Assembly (NCBI GenBank): GCA_041686855.1
Contig: JAWLDA010000002.1
Location: forward strand, 310,001-374,000
Origin: JAWLDA01 sp041686855
Lineage (GTDB): Bacteria > Bacillota > Limnochordia > DTU080 > RSA5
DNA length: 64,000 nt
Direction of reading: 5' to 3'
Shown here piece after piece: positions 35,163 through 43,554 of the stretch (positions are counted from its first letter, which is position 1; the number at the start of each line of letters is the position of its first letter). The position numbers and the translations under genes are program-made. The notes beneath the pieces are model-generated. The model worked only from the letters and a program-made list of their open reading frames with translations, was not told where the DNA came from and searched no databases.

Positions 35163-38100
35163 ATGAAGACGATTGAGCTGGAGAGTATCGAGCATTATAC
35201 TCAGGCGATTGGACGAGAGCTCTACGAGCGCTCCACCCAAGGCGCCGACGATCTTTTTAAGAGTGAGACCTGGACGTCACGATTACTCAACTGGTCGACA
35301 CGTCACGAGGACGCCCGACTCCAACTCTTTCGGTTTGTCGACGTCCTGCCCACACTGCGTTCAGACAAAGAGGTACTCTCCCACCTCCGTGAGTACTTTC
35401 GCGGCCGACCGGACCCGTTCTCAGGTCTCTTAAAGGTGGGGCTGGGCCTGGCCACCACCGGCCCCCTCGCGCAAAAAGCGGTGGCGGCAACGCTGCGCAA
35501 AGGTCTGCAACAGGTTGCTCGTACGTTTATCGCAGCGACGACCCCCCAGGAGGCCGTCAAGCGAGCAGAAGAGTTCCGACGCGAGCGGACCGCCTTCACA
35601 TTGGACGTTTTAGGCGAGGCTACCCTCAGCCACCAGGAGGCGGAAGCGTACCAAGCCAAGTACCTTGAGCTCCTCAATACTCTTACGGACCGATCACAAC
35701 ACTGGGAGAGGATACCTCAGATTGATCAACGGCCGGACGGCCTCTTGCCGCCGGTGAACCTCTCCGTCAAGGTGACGGCACTACATCCCCATTTCGATCC
35801 TATCGATCCCAAACGGAGCATTCGGGAGGCCGTTCACCGCCTCTACCCGATTGCGGAGATGGCCGTGCAAAAAGGGGCTCATGTGCACATCGACGTCGAA
35901 GATTACGCAATCAAAGAGCTCACCTTTGATACGTTTAAGGCGCTCTGTACGGAGTCGGCGTTTAAGGATTACCGCCACTTGGGGATCGTCCTACAGGCCT
36001 ATCTGCGCGAGTCGTACGAAGACGCAGAGAGGCTTGTGGCTTGGGCCCGTGAACGGGGCACACCTATCACCGTTCGCCTCGTGAAGGGTGCATACTGGGA
36101 TTACGAGACAGTCCACGCGCGCCTCGAAGGTTGGCCGATCCCTGTTTACCTCGATAAGCGTGCCACCGACGCAAACTTCGAACGGATTACCGAGCTGTTT
36201 CTGCGAAACCACGACATCATCGACTTGGCCATCGGCAGCCACAACATTCGCTCCGTTGCACACGCGTTGGCGGTCGCTCGCCACCTCCAGCTACCTCCAA
36301 GAGCGCTCGAGTTCCAGTTTCTCTACGGCATGGCCGGCTCAATGCGAGCCGCGCTCACCGACATGGGTGAGCGGACCCGGGTGTACACCACCTTTGGTGA
36401 ATTGATTCCGGGAATGGCCTATCTGGTGCGTCGCCTTCTCGAAAATACCTCCAACGAGTCGTTCCTGCGCAAAGGATTCGTCGAAGAGGCGCCGGTCCAA
36501 GATCTCCTGGCCTCACCACACGTTACCCATACTGGGACGAGCGACGACGAGCACTCAACGAACGGTCACCAACGTGGGAACGGGGGCGAAAACGGAGACG
36601 GCAACGGAGTTGGGAATGGGAATGCTGGGAAGCCCCAACCCAGGCTGGGGCAGGAACGCTTTCGCAACCAGCCACTCCTCGACTTCTCGCAGGAGGAGCA
36701 TCGCGCCAAAATGCGAAGCGCCATCGAGCGTGTCCGGGCGCAATTGGGCGATGAGTATCCGCTCGTAATCGGAGACGACCGAGTTCAGAGCGCCGAGTGG
36801 CAGCCCTCTCGCAACCCTGCCAACCCTCAAGAGATCATTGGCCGAGTGGCCTACGCGGGGCCGGCCCACGCGGAGGAGGCCGTGCGCGTCGCACAGACCG
36901 CCTATAAAGAGTGGCGGGCTCGTCCGGTCGAGGAGCGCTGCGAGATTCTCTACAAAGCAGCGGATCTCATGGATGAGAGACGGTGTCAACTAGCGGCGTG
37001 GATGATTCTAGAAGCCGGAAAACCCTGGCGAGAAGCCGATGGCGACGTGGCCGAAGCGATCGATTTCCTGCGGTACTACGCCATGCATGCGGCGGAGATT
37101 GCCCGCCCCGTGCGCATGGGTCGATTAGTTGGGGAAGTGAACGATTACATGCGGACCCCACTCGGAGTGACAGCGGTGATCGCTCCGTGGAATTTTCCGC
37201 TGGCCATCTTGACTGGCATGAGTTCGGCGGCACTGGCAACGGGGAACACCGTGATACTCAAACCCGCTGAGCCGACCCCCGTCATCGCGTACCAACTCTT
37301 CTCGATACTCAGGGAGGCGGGTGTACCGGCGGGCGTCGTCAATTATCTGCCGGGTGCGGGCGCAAGCGTCGGTCGCACGCTTGTCGACCATCCCGATGTT
37401 CGTGCAATCGCCTTCACCGGATCACGGAAGGTCGGCCTCTCGATTTTGCAAAGTGCGGCTGTTGTCCCGCCCGGAAGTCGCCACGTGAAGCGCGTCGTCG
37501 CCGAAATGGGTGGAAAAAACGCCATCATCGTCGATGCCGACGCCGACTTAGACGAAGCCGTGCAGGGAGTCCTCCTTTCGGCCTTCGGGTTTGCCGGACA
37601 GAAGTGCTCGGCCTGCTCCCGAGCGATCGTCCTACGTGACGTGTACGACGCATTTGTTGCACGTCTTGTCGAAGCGGCGCGCAGTATCCCATTCGACACG
37701 CCCGAAGAGCCTCACACCCTCATTGGACCGGTGATCAGCGACGAGGCGGCTCGCCGCATACGCGAGTTTATAGAACGTGGACACCACGAAGGTGTCCCAC
37801 TCCTCGTTCAACAGCTCCCTTCAAGACTTGCCGAGAGTGGTGGGTTTTTCGTCCCCCCCACCATCTTTGGCGACGTGCCGAACGAAGCCACGATCGCCTG
37901 CGAGGAGATCTTTGGACCCGTCCTCTCCTGTATGCGAGCGGAGAGCTTTCAGCACGCGCTCGACCTCGCCATGGACAGCGACTTCGCCCTTACGGGAGGA
38001 CTCTTCTCGCGAAACCCGGCACATGTACGGGTTGCCCGCGATCGCTTCGAGGTCGGAAACCTGTACATCAACCGCAAGACGACAGGAGCGTTAGTTGGAC

Positions 38101-38261
38101 GCCAACCCTTTGGCGGCTTGCGCCTCTCCGGCGTGGGTTTCAAGGCCGGCGGCCCTGACTACCTCTTGCAATTCATGGAGTCCCGCACTATCACGGAGAA
38201 TACGCTCCGGCGCGGGTTCGCCTCCGAAGACGTCGGGGTGCACAACAAGCCAAACAGCTAG
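35163..38261 (+). CDS. putA: bifunctional proline dehydrogenase / glutamate-semialdehyde dehydrogenase
   Basis: The fusion oxidises proline to glutamate in two steps. Residues about 130-445 form the FAD proline dehydrogenase, with the family hallmark YLVRRLLENTSNESF. Residues 520-1020 form an aldehyde dehydrogenase with Asn677 (PWNFPL), Glu781 (EMGGKN) and catalytic Cys815 (GQKCSAC). A low-complexity Gly/Asn-rich linker (residues 457-492) connects them. No N-terminal DNA-binding domain of the enterobacterial PutA type is present, so it is not expected to autoregulate. GGAGG ten bases before the ATG supports the start. Bacillus has the two enzymes as separate genes. Confidence 0.94.
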   Translation: MKTIELESIEHYTQAIGRELYERSTQGADDLFKSETWTSRLLNWSTRHEDARLQLFRFVDVLPTLRSDKEVLSHLREYFRGRPDPFSGLLKVGLGLATTGPLAQKAVAATLRKGLQQVARTFIAATTPQEAVKRAEEFRRERTAFTLDVLGEATLSHQEAEAYQAKYLELLNTLTDRSQHWERIPQIDQRPDGLLPPVNLSVKVTALHPHFDPIDPKRSIREAVHRLYPIAEMAVQKGAHVHIDVEDYAIKELTFDTFKALCTESAFKDYRHLGIVLQAYLRESYEDAERLVAWARERGTPITVRLVKGAYWDYETVHARLEGWPIPVYLDKRATDANFERITELFLRNHDIIDLAIGSHNIRSVAHALAVARHLQLPPRALEFQFLYGMAGSMRAALTDMGERTRVYTTFGELIPGMAYLVRRLLENTSNESFLRKGFVEEAPVQDLLASPHVTHTGTSDDEHSTNGHQRGNGGENGDGNGVGNGNAGKPQPRLGQERFRNQPLLDFSQEEHRAKMRSAIERVRAQLGDEYPLVIGDDRVQSAEWQPSRNPANPQEIIGRVAYAGPAHAEEAVRVAQTAYKEWRARPVEERCEILYKAADLMDERRCQLAAWMILEAGKPWREADGDVAEAIDFLRYYAMHAAEIARPVRMGRLVGEVNDYMRTPLGVTAVIAPWNFPLAILTGMSSAALATGNTVILKPAEPTPVIAYQLFSILREAGVPAGVVNYLPGAGASVGRTLVDHPDVRAIAFTGSRKVGLSILQSAAVVPPGSRHVKRVVAEMGGKNAIIVDADADLDEAVQGVLLSAFGFAGQKCSACSRAIVLRDVYDAFVARLVEAARSIPFDTPEEPHTLIGPVISDEAARRIREFIERGHHEGVPLLVQQLPSRLAESGGFFVPPTIFGDVPNEATIACEEIFGPVLSCMRAESFQHALDLAMDSDFALTGGLFSRNPAHVRVARDRFEVGNLYINRKTTGALVGRQPFGGLRLSGVGFKAGGPDYLLQFMESRTITENTLRRGFASEDVGVHNKPNS

Positions 38262-38296
38262 GCGCGATTTCCGGGAATCGCAGCATCGTAAAATAT

Positions 38297-38327
38297 TAGA
38301 GGCGCCCCGATGTTTGGGGCGCCTCTA
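38297..38327. terminator. hairpin between convergent genes
   Basis: A perfect 12-bp stem with the core GAGGCGCCCC and its complement closes a 7-base loop, midway between the end of the putA-type gene and the end of the convergent secreted-protein gene. No T run follows in either direction. The stem resembles the hairpin at 22119-22150 in sequence (shared GGCGCC core). Confidence 0.6.
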
Positions 38328-38356
38328 CGGCTTCCTTGAATCACAGTATGTAGGTA

Positions 38357-38899
38357 TCAACCGCGCCAATCAAAGCTGTGCACGGCGCGCAACCAATACT
38401 GCCGCACGTTTCCATCGTACTCACTCTCATTACCAACGAAAGCGAGGTAGGCCAGGCGTCCGTCCTTGACAAAGGCGACCATCCGTACAATGCCCTTCTT
38501 GTCGCCGTTTGGGCTCCCCTCAAGGACTCTAAAACGAGCCTGCAATCCTTTCTCGGTCTCAATGGACGAGTTGGTCGTCGTGCTGGACCTCCCCACCGAC
38601 GCTGCCCATCGAGAAGATATCGCGTTCCACGCCTTGTCCACGTCCGTTGTAGGCATGGTGCCGGCGATCAGCAGGGGCCCTTTTTCGCCCAGCGCAACCT
38701 CCAACGATGTACTGCCGGCCCAGTCAACTTGTACGTACGCATACGCAGACGATGGGATGAGCACCTCGTAATCGGGACTACCGTCCCAATACCACCAATA
38801 ACCAGCCTCGTCGGAAAGGTAGTACTCCCCGGCGGACGCGCCGACGCTCATCACCAGCACCACCAGGAGACTCCACATGAGCACTCGCATCTTCGTCAC
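38357..38899 (-). CDS. secreted hypothetical protein
   Basis: A 180-residue protein with a signal peptide (MRVLMWSLLVVLVMSVGASA, probable cut after Ala). The mature part is rich in aromatic residues near its start (YWWYWDGSPDY) and Ser/Thr in the middle, and ends FDWRG. No known domain is recognised. The GTG at 38899 is chosen because GGAGAG lies seven bases upstream; an ATG fifteen bases earlier is possible. It lies 43 bases after the end of the gene that follows korB and may be part of the same transcript. Confidence 0.7.
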   Translation of the reverse strand: MTKMRVLMWSLLVVLVMSVGASAGEYYLSDEAGYWWYWDGSPDYEVLIPSSAYAYVQVDWAGSTSLEVALGEKGPLLIAGTMPTTDVDKAWNAISSRWAASVGRSSTTTNSSIETEKGLQARFRVLEGSPNGDKKGIVRMVAFVKDGRLAYLAFVGNESEYDGNVRQYWLRAVHSFDWRG

Positions 38900-38941
38900 C
38901 GCCAGACTCTCCATTCGTACGATCTACCCGACCCTACTCTA

Positions 38942-39409
38942 TTAGTACGTCAGTCCTAACACGATCCCTGTCACTCCGGCTTCAATCCAAAGGCCCGCCC
39001 ACTTGTGAGTCCGTCCGTGAGGCAAGGTACCGTTGTGGGTAGGGAAGTACTTCTTGTTGATCCACCCCATGTCGTACAAAAAGTGTTCGAGATCGGGGAT
39101 GACTCCTCCTACCGCTCCCCAAATGAGGCGCCGATCGTTGGTCCGCTCTACTTCTTGGTGGATTAGGAGAGCTGCGCCGGCAAAGAGGGCGCCTTGTGTC
39201 ACCAAGCTCCATTCGCCGTGAGGAATCATATCGAGGAGTGCGTGACTGGCAAAACCGGCGAGGAATGCGCCTGATTCATGAGACATCATCTGCCCCAGCG
39301 AGGCTCCCGCGATCGCGTGAGCGCCACCACTAAAAGCGTGGCCGGTACCTTGACCGACCACGCCTGTAAGTACCAAGCTTATTACCAATGTGGCGAGGCG
39401 TCGCCTCAC
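38942..39409 (-). CDS. small membrane protein of unknown function
   Basis: A 155-residue protein starting with a signal-anchor-like segment (RRRLATLVISLVLTGVVGQG) and several hydrophobic stretches. Conserved-looking His-containing segments (GGAHAIAGASLGQ, GFASHALLDMIPHG, DLEHFLYD) resemble membrane-bound metal-dependent hydrolases of the DUF457 type, but I do not claim activity. The GTG at 39409 overlaps the stop of korB by four bases (GTGA), so it is probably translated with it. Its ribosome binding site is weak, which fits coupling. Confidence 0.62.
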   Translation of the reverse strand: MRRRLATLVISLVLTGVVGQGTGHAFSGGAHAIAGASLGQMMSHESGAFLAGFASHALLDMIPHGEWSLVTQGALFAGAALLIHQEVERTNDRRLIWGAVGGVIPDLEHFLYDMGWINKKYFPTHNGTLPHGRTHKWAGLWIEAGVTGIVLGLTY

Positions 39410-40281
39410 TGCTGTTCGCTCACGATTTTGGACCACAATTCGTCCGAGAGTGAGAGGTCTGCTTGGGAGAGCGACTCGTCACTGTACCCGACAATGCGCT
39501 CCTCGTACGGCACTGAGTCCGGATCACGGTAAATGAGGCCCCGTACCCATCCGTCGTACTCCCGCAGCATATTCATGGCCGCGCCCTTATCCGTTACATC
39601 TCGCCCGGACTCCTCATCGAGGTCATCCAGGTTTGCCAACTGCTCGCGGAACCAATCGTAGGTGTTGATAGCGTTGTAGGTGACGCAAGGGCTAAAGACG
39701 TTGATCAAGGAAAACCCTTGATGCTGGACCCCCTCTTTGATCAAGCGAGTTAGCTGCTTGACGTCACTGGAGAAGCCCTGTGCCACGAACGTGGCTCCCA
39801 GCGAGAGCGCGCTGAGCGCTGGGCGAGCCGGCTTCTCGATGCTCTTAAGGCTTACCTTAGTTTGAAAGCCGAGATCTGACGTTGGCGAGTTTTGGCCCTT
39901 GGTGAGCCCGTACACTTGGTTGTCCATGACAACGTAAGTGACGTTGATATTCCGCCGAATGGCATGCGTTAAGTGGCCTACACCGATCCCGTAACCGTCG
40001 CCATCGCCACCGGCAGCCAACACCGTCAGGTTGCGATTGGCCAGTTTCACTCCCATGGCGGCCGGGAGAGCGCGGCCGTGCGTCACGTGGAAGTTGTAGG
40101 AGTTGACGTAGTTGCCGATCTTACCGGAACATCCAATCCCTGCAACCAACGCGACGTTATGCGGCTCAAGGCCTAGATCGGCAAGAGCCTTTTGCATCGA
40201 GGCCAGAACGGCAAAGTCACCACACCCTGGGCACCACCAGGAATCGCTTTCGGTCTTAAACTGCTTTACGCTGACTGCCAT
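39406..40281 (-). CDS. korB: 2-oxoacid:ferredoxin oxidoreductase beta subunit
   Basis: The thiamine-diphosphate-binding subunit that decarboxylates a 2-oxoacid (2-oxoglutarate is the usual substrate) and passes electrons to ferredoxin. The Cys-rich N-terminus WWCPGCGDF, the TPP motif GGDGDGYGIG and the NINVTYVVMDNQVYGLTKGQ stretch are diagnostic. The ATG at 40281 has GGAGTC eight bases upstream, and the gene overlaps korA by 26 bases, indicating stable co-expression. The 291-residue length is normal for the archaeal-type two-subunit form. Confidence 0.95.
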   Translation of the reverse strand: MAVSVKQFKTESDSWWCPGCGDFAVLASMQKALADLGLEPHNVALVAGIGCSGKIGNYVNSYNFHVTHGRALPAAMGVKLANRNLTVLAAGGDGDGYGIGVGHLTHAIRRNINVTYVVMDNQVYGLTKGQNSPTSDLGFQTKVSLKSIEKPARPALSALSLGATFVAQGFSSDVKQLTRLIKEGVQHQGFSLINVFSPCVTYNAINTYDWFREQLANLDDLDEESGRDVTDKGAAMNMLREYDGWVRGLIYRDPDSVPYEERIVGYSDESLSQADLSLSDELWSKIVSEQQ

Positions 40282-42079
40282 GCTCAACCGACTCCTTCAC
40301 CATCTCAATAATCTCAACCGGGTAGACCGATACCCCGTTGTATTTGCGCAAGTGATGGATCCGTGGATAGGTGTACTGCCCATCGGCGTTCGCCCTAAAG
40401 AGAGCGGCCTCTATGATGAACTGTAACTGTCCGTTGGCATTCTGCTCGACGACCAACACCTGCTTGGCTCGGCTCACATACTCGGCAAGCTCCTTGCCGG
40501 GGAACGGCGCCAGCACCCGCAAATGCGCGACGGCTGCCTTGATGCCGTCGGCTGCCAAGGCAACAGCGGCCTCTGACATGGCTCCGCGGGGCGAACCAAA
40601 ACCAATCATCAACACATCGGGCTCGGGATCACCTTCGTAGATGATGCTCTCGGCATCAACCGACTCCACTTTGCGCGCCCGCTTGTTTACCATTGCTACA
40701 CGGTTCTCCGGACTCTCGGAAACCCAGCCGTAGACACCGTGCTCGGCCCCTGTAGCCAGGTACTGTCCGCCTGGTTGGCCCGGGATCGACCGGGGCGAAA
40801 TGCCGGACTCCGACTGCAAGAACCGCGGAAATCGAGAATGTCCCTCGTGCTTGAGGTCCTCATCGGTCGCAACCAAGCCGCGATCGATCGGAATACGGTC
40901 CTTATCGAGATGAGGGACGGTCGACTCATCGAGACTTAGGGAGAGGTCCATCGCGACCAGCACCGGACACTGATGACGCTCGGCCAGGTTGAACGCAAGC
41001 TGCGCATCATAAAACGCCTCTTCGCGCGTGCCCGGCGCCAGCAGGATGCGCTGCGTGTCACCGTGGGTGCCATACAAGAGCGCCCAGAGGTCACTCTGCT
41101 CTTGTTTCGTGGGCATTCCGGTACTCGGACCGCCTCGTTGGCAATCGACGATGACCACTGGAATCTCACAAATGTGCGCGAGACCCAAGATCTCCTGCAT
41201 CAATGAGAGGCCCGGTCCACTTGTCGACGTCATGGCGCGCACGCCAGTGTACCCAGCGGCCACAGCCGCCATAATAGCCGCCATCTCGTCCTCGGTCTGG
41301 ACCGCTGCCCCGCCCACTGCGGGCAAGTACCGCTCCATATAGCCCAGGATCTCCGAGGCAGGCGTAATCGGATAACCCGCCATCAAGCGGCATCCTCCGA
41401 CCAACGCGCCCATGGCGAACGCCTCGTTGCCACTCACAAATAGGGCTGGCTCGGCCACGGAACCGTTGGACCCCTTTGACCGCGGCGGCGCCAATGAAAG
41501 ACCATTGGTATTTGGGTGATGCTCCTTGACGTACTCATAACCCTTATGAAGGACAGCGATGTTGGCTGCCCATACCTTCTCACCTTTGCGTTCAAATTGA
41601 CGCTTCAGCGCCTCTTCGAACTCCGTGAGCGGAATATTCATCAGATACGCCGAAGCTCCGAGAGCAGCCACGTTTCGCATAATCTTATGGCCTTCGGAGC
41701 TTGCAATCTCGCTTAGCGGAACAGAGAGTAACTCGACCTGACAGCCGGTTGGTAACGTTGGGCCAAAGTCACTGTCGGCAATCATGAGCCCGCCATCGGC
41801 TAACTTTTGGTGGTTGCGATCGATCGTCTCCTGGTCGAGTGCCACAAGAATGTCGTCTCGATGCGACGGCGCCCCCACCGGATCAGGGCCTACGCGAATG
41901 GAGTAGTTGCTATGCCCTCCCTTGATCCGAGATGAAAATTGCCGATACGAGTAAACATGATAACCCATGCGGTTTAGAACAAGAGCCATCATAGTACCTG
42001 TCGAATCGACGCCTTGACCTTGCTCCGCCCCAACCTTCCAAGTGATGGTGGATGCGTGAGGCACAACGTTGTCGGGCAT
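40256..42079 (-). CDS. korA: 2-oxoacid:ferredoxin oxidoreductase, fused gamma-alpha subunit
   Basis: The fused gamma and alpha subunits: a gamma domain in the first 200 residues (WKVGAEQGQGVDSTG, RIKGGHSNYSIRVG) and the alpha domain with the pyrimidine-binding GYPITPASEIL stretch and the coenzyme-A-type QRGGPSTGMPTKQEQSDL. It forms the active enzyme with KorB and produces reduced ferredoxin from 2-oxoacid plus CoA, a step that can replace 2-oxoglutarate dehydrogenase. The ATG at 42079 is 12 bases after AAGGAG; the ATG 30 bases earlier has no ribosome site. No delta ferredoxin subunit is nearby, which is normal for this type. Confidence 0.94.
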   Translation of the reverse strand: MPDNVVPHASTITWKVGAEQGQGVDSTGTMMALVLNRMGYHVYSYRQFSSRIKGGHSNYSIRVGPDPVGAPSHRDDILVALDQETIDRNHQKLADGGLMIADSDFGPTLPTGCQVELLSVPLSEIASSEGHKIMRNVAALGASAYLMNIPLTEFEEALKRQFERKGEKVWAANIAVLHKGYEYVKEHHPNTNGLSLAPPRSKGSNGSVAEPALFVSGNEAFAMGALVGGCRLMAGYPITPASEILGYMERYLPAVGGAAVQTEDEMAAIMAAVAAGYTGVRAMTSTSGPGLSLMQEILGLAHICEIPVVIVDCQRGGPSTGMPTKQEQSDLWALLYGTHGDTQRILLAPGTREEAFYDAQLAFNLAERHQCPVLVAMDLSLSLDESTVPHLDKDRIPIDRGLVATDEDLKHEGHSRFPRFLQSESGISPRSIPGQPGGQYLATGAEHGVYGWVSESPENRVAMVNKRARKVESVDAESIIYEGDPEPDVLMIGFGSPRGAMSEAAVALAADGIKAAVAHLRVLAPFPGKELAEYVSRAKQVLVVEQNANGQLQFIIEAALFRANADGQYTYPRIHHLRKYNGVSVYPVEIIEMVKESVEHGSQRKAV

Positions 42080-42407
42080 TGGTCGGGTGTACTCCTTCCT
42101 GGATCCCATGCTGTCAAATAGTGTTTAACGACCAGTGCAGGCGCGCACCAAATTAGCGCGGTAAGACCGCGCACACCCGATTGGGTCCGCAGCGCCCACC
42201 GCATCCGGTCTGTCACGACTTCTTTTAAAATCTGTTGTCGGGTCCCGTCCCAAGAGTGCAGATGCGGAGGTCCGCGACCCACGTACATTGTACGAGAAGC
42301 GGACCGATACATCAACAGGTTCTGTGCGGAAAGGTTCCGTCGAGATGCTAATTCGTGTCTCAATCGGGAAGCCCTGCTCGCATTCGAAAGCAAAACCTAA
42401 TGAAATC
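42080..42407. other. 328-base region upstream of korA, no clear gene
   Basis: This gap between the transporter stop and korA contains no supported gene. It has a GCGCGG/CCGCGC hairpin at 42156-42172, a palindromic CGTACAATGTACG near 42282-42294, and a 7-base inverted repeat CCGCATC/GATGCGG about 65 bases apart. A 134-residue open frame on the minus strand crosses it but overlaps korA by 90 bases. The region may hold the kor promoter and a structured leader; a T-box or preQ1 signature was looked for and not found. Confidence 0.4.
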
Positions 42408-43088
42408 TTATGGATTTGTCTGGTCGATCGTGCCGGTCATTCGGCGCACCCAAGCCACCAAAGCGTAGACGATCGGAGTGTCAATAATCGCAATAACCAG
42501 TTTCACGATATATTGGCCAACGATCGCGGGCCACACCTCGCTCCACCCGCCCCACACCCCGTAGAACGCTACTGTAATGAAAATTACCGTATCAATAAAT
42601 TGCGAGACTAGTGTCGAAGCGGAGTTTCGTAACCAGAGATGCCGACCTTTTGTGAGGCGGCGCCAAAGGCCAAACGCCCACACGTCGTGAAACTGACTGG
42701 CGAGGTACGCAAGCATGCTCGCAGCTACGATACGCCAATTGCCGCCCAGGACCACCGCAAACGCGTCGTCTCCATCCCAAAATCCTACGGGTGGAATGAC
42801 GACTGCAACCCGCACGAGAAGTGCCACCACAATCGAGGTGACGAGGCCTGTCCAGACGACATGGCGGGCACGGTGCTCTCCCCACACCTCGCCAATGGTG
42901 TCGGTTAAAAGGAACGTAATCGCATAGGCGAGGACGGCGACAGGCACAACGTGCCCGAGAAGCGCGACAGGTTTTACCGCAATCACATTTGCGATCACCA
43001 AGAGTCCGACGAACAGTCCTACCAAGTAGGTGTACACTGTGGTGTTCCGATCTGGATCAGCCGCACGGCGGCGCTCGACCTCAACCAA
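42408..43088 (-). CDS. yhhQ: queuosine precursor transporter, YhhQ/VUT family
   Basis: A membrane protein with about six spans of the VUT/YhhQ family, which takes up preQ0/preQ1-type precursors for the queuosine modification of tRNA. Family features include VVPVAVLAYAITFLLTDTIG, the WLRNSASTLVSQFIDT stretch and QYIVKLVIAIIDTPIVYAL near the C-terminus. The TTG at 43088 has AAGGGG eight bases upstream; a GTG nine bases earlier touches the same site. No queuosine biosynthesis gene or preQ1 riboswitch was seen nearby, so the transporter probably works in salvage. Confidence 0.9.
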   Translation of the reverse strand: MVEVERRRAADPDRNTTVYTYLVGLFVGLLVIANVIAVKPVALLGHVVPVAVLAYAITFLLTDTIGEVWGEHRARHVVWTGLVTSIVVALLVRVAVVIPPVGFWDGDDAFAVVLGGNWRIVAASMLAYLASQFHDVWAFGLWRRLTKGRHLWLRNSASTLVSQFIDTVIFITVAFYGVWGGWSEVWPAIVGQYIVKLVIAIIDTPIVYALVAWVRRMTGTIDQTNP

Positions 43089-43124
43089 CTTAGCCACCCC
43101 TTCAAATGGTCTTTCCGCATCATG

Positions 43125-43153
43125 TTGCCCTGTGGAAGTACGACAGTTATGGT
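43125..43153 (+). promoter_or_regulatory. weak promoter-like site upstream of the zinc-ribbon gene
   Basis: TTGCCC and TATGGT are 17 bases apart and point toward the small plus-strand gene 68 bases downstream. The -10 match is weak. Confidence 0.35.
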
Positions 43154-43220
43154 ATCATGTTATCGATGGATTCCCCACTATTTTTGGGCATGGGATGATT
43201 AAGGGAGTTGAACGACGACA

Positions 43221-43457
43221 ATGGTGATCCGCTGCAGCGTGTGCGGAAACGAGACGACGCTCTTGCCGGGAGCGAAGCCCGGCTACTTCCTTAAGGATGA
43301 GAAGTGGTTTGACCGCGAGGAGAACGAACTGCGTTGTCCCAAGTGCAAGAGCACCAGCCTTCCCCTCGAGTTGATCGACGCTGGCCGGGCCGGTGACCCC
43401 ATCAAGGTGCAGGTGGTTCCAGGACGCACCATTACAGAGAAGTTTGCTTGGTCGTAG
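43221..43457 (+). CDS. small zinc-ribbon protein, 78 aa
   Basis: Two CxxC pairs (CSVC near residue 5 and CPKC near residue 39) predict one zinc ribbon. The ribbon is followed by a basic, beta-rich tail (IKVQVVPGRTITEKFAW). The short, soluble architecture is common among small nucleic-acid- or protein-binding accessory proteins, but the role is unknown. The ATG is about 13 bases after GGGAG. A strong hairpin follows its stop. Confidence 0.78.
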   Translation: MVIRCSVCGNETTLLPGAKPGYFLKDEKWFDREENELRCPKCKSTSLPLELIDAGRAGDPIKVQVVPGRTITEKFAWS

Positions 43458-43475
43458 CGCCACGTTCGAAAAGAA

Positions 43476-43518
43476 TCAAAGGAGTCCGGCTCGGATAAGT
43501 CGCCGGACTCCTTTGATG
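43476..43518. terminator. bidirectional terminator between zinc ribbon and nuoN
   Basis: A perfect 16-bp stem (ATCAAAGGAGTCCGGC and its complement) around an 11-base loop lies between the convergent ends of the zinc-ribbon gene and the complex I operon. A T run occurs about ten bases downstream on the plus strand (43529-43535). Confidence 0.75.
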
Positions 43519-43554
43519 TACACGCCCTTTTTTATCGCGGTCATTGCACGTGCT

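Noticed and set aside
41989..42393. 134-residue minus-strand frame in front of korA
   Set aside because: It would overlap korA by 90 bases, has no ribosome binding site and its end is antisense-like in composition. A decayed gene is possible but not supported.
43088..43220. preQ1 riboswitch upstream of the YhhQ-type transporter
   Set aside because: Neither the class I nor the class II core sequence was found in the upstream region.
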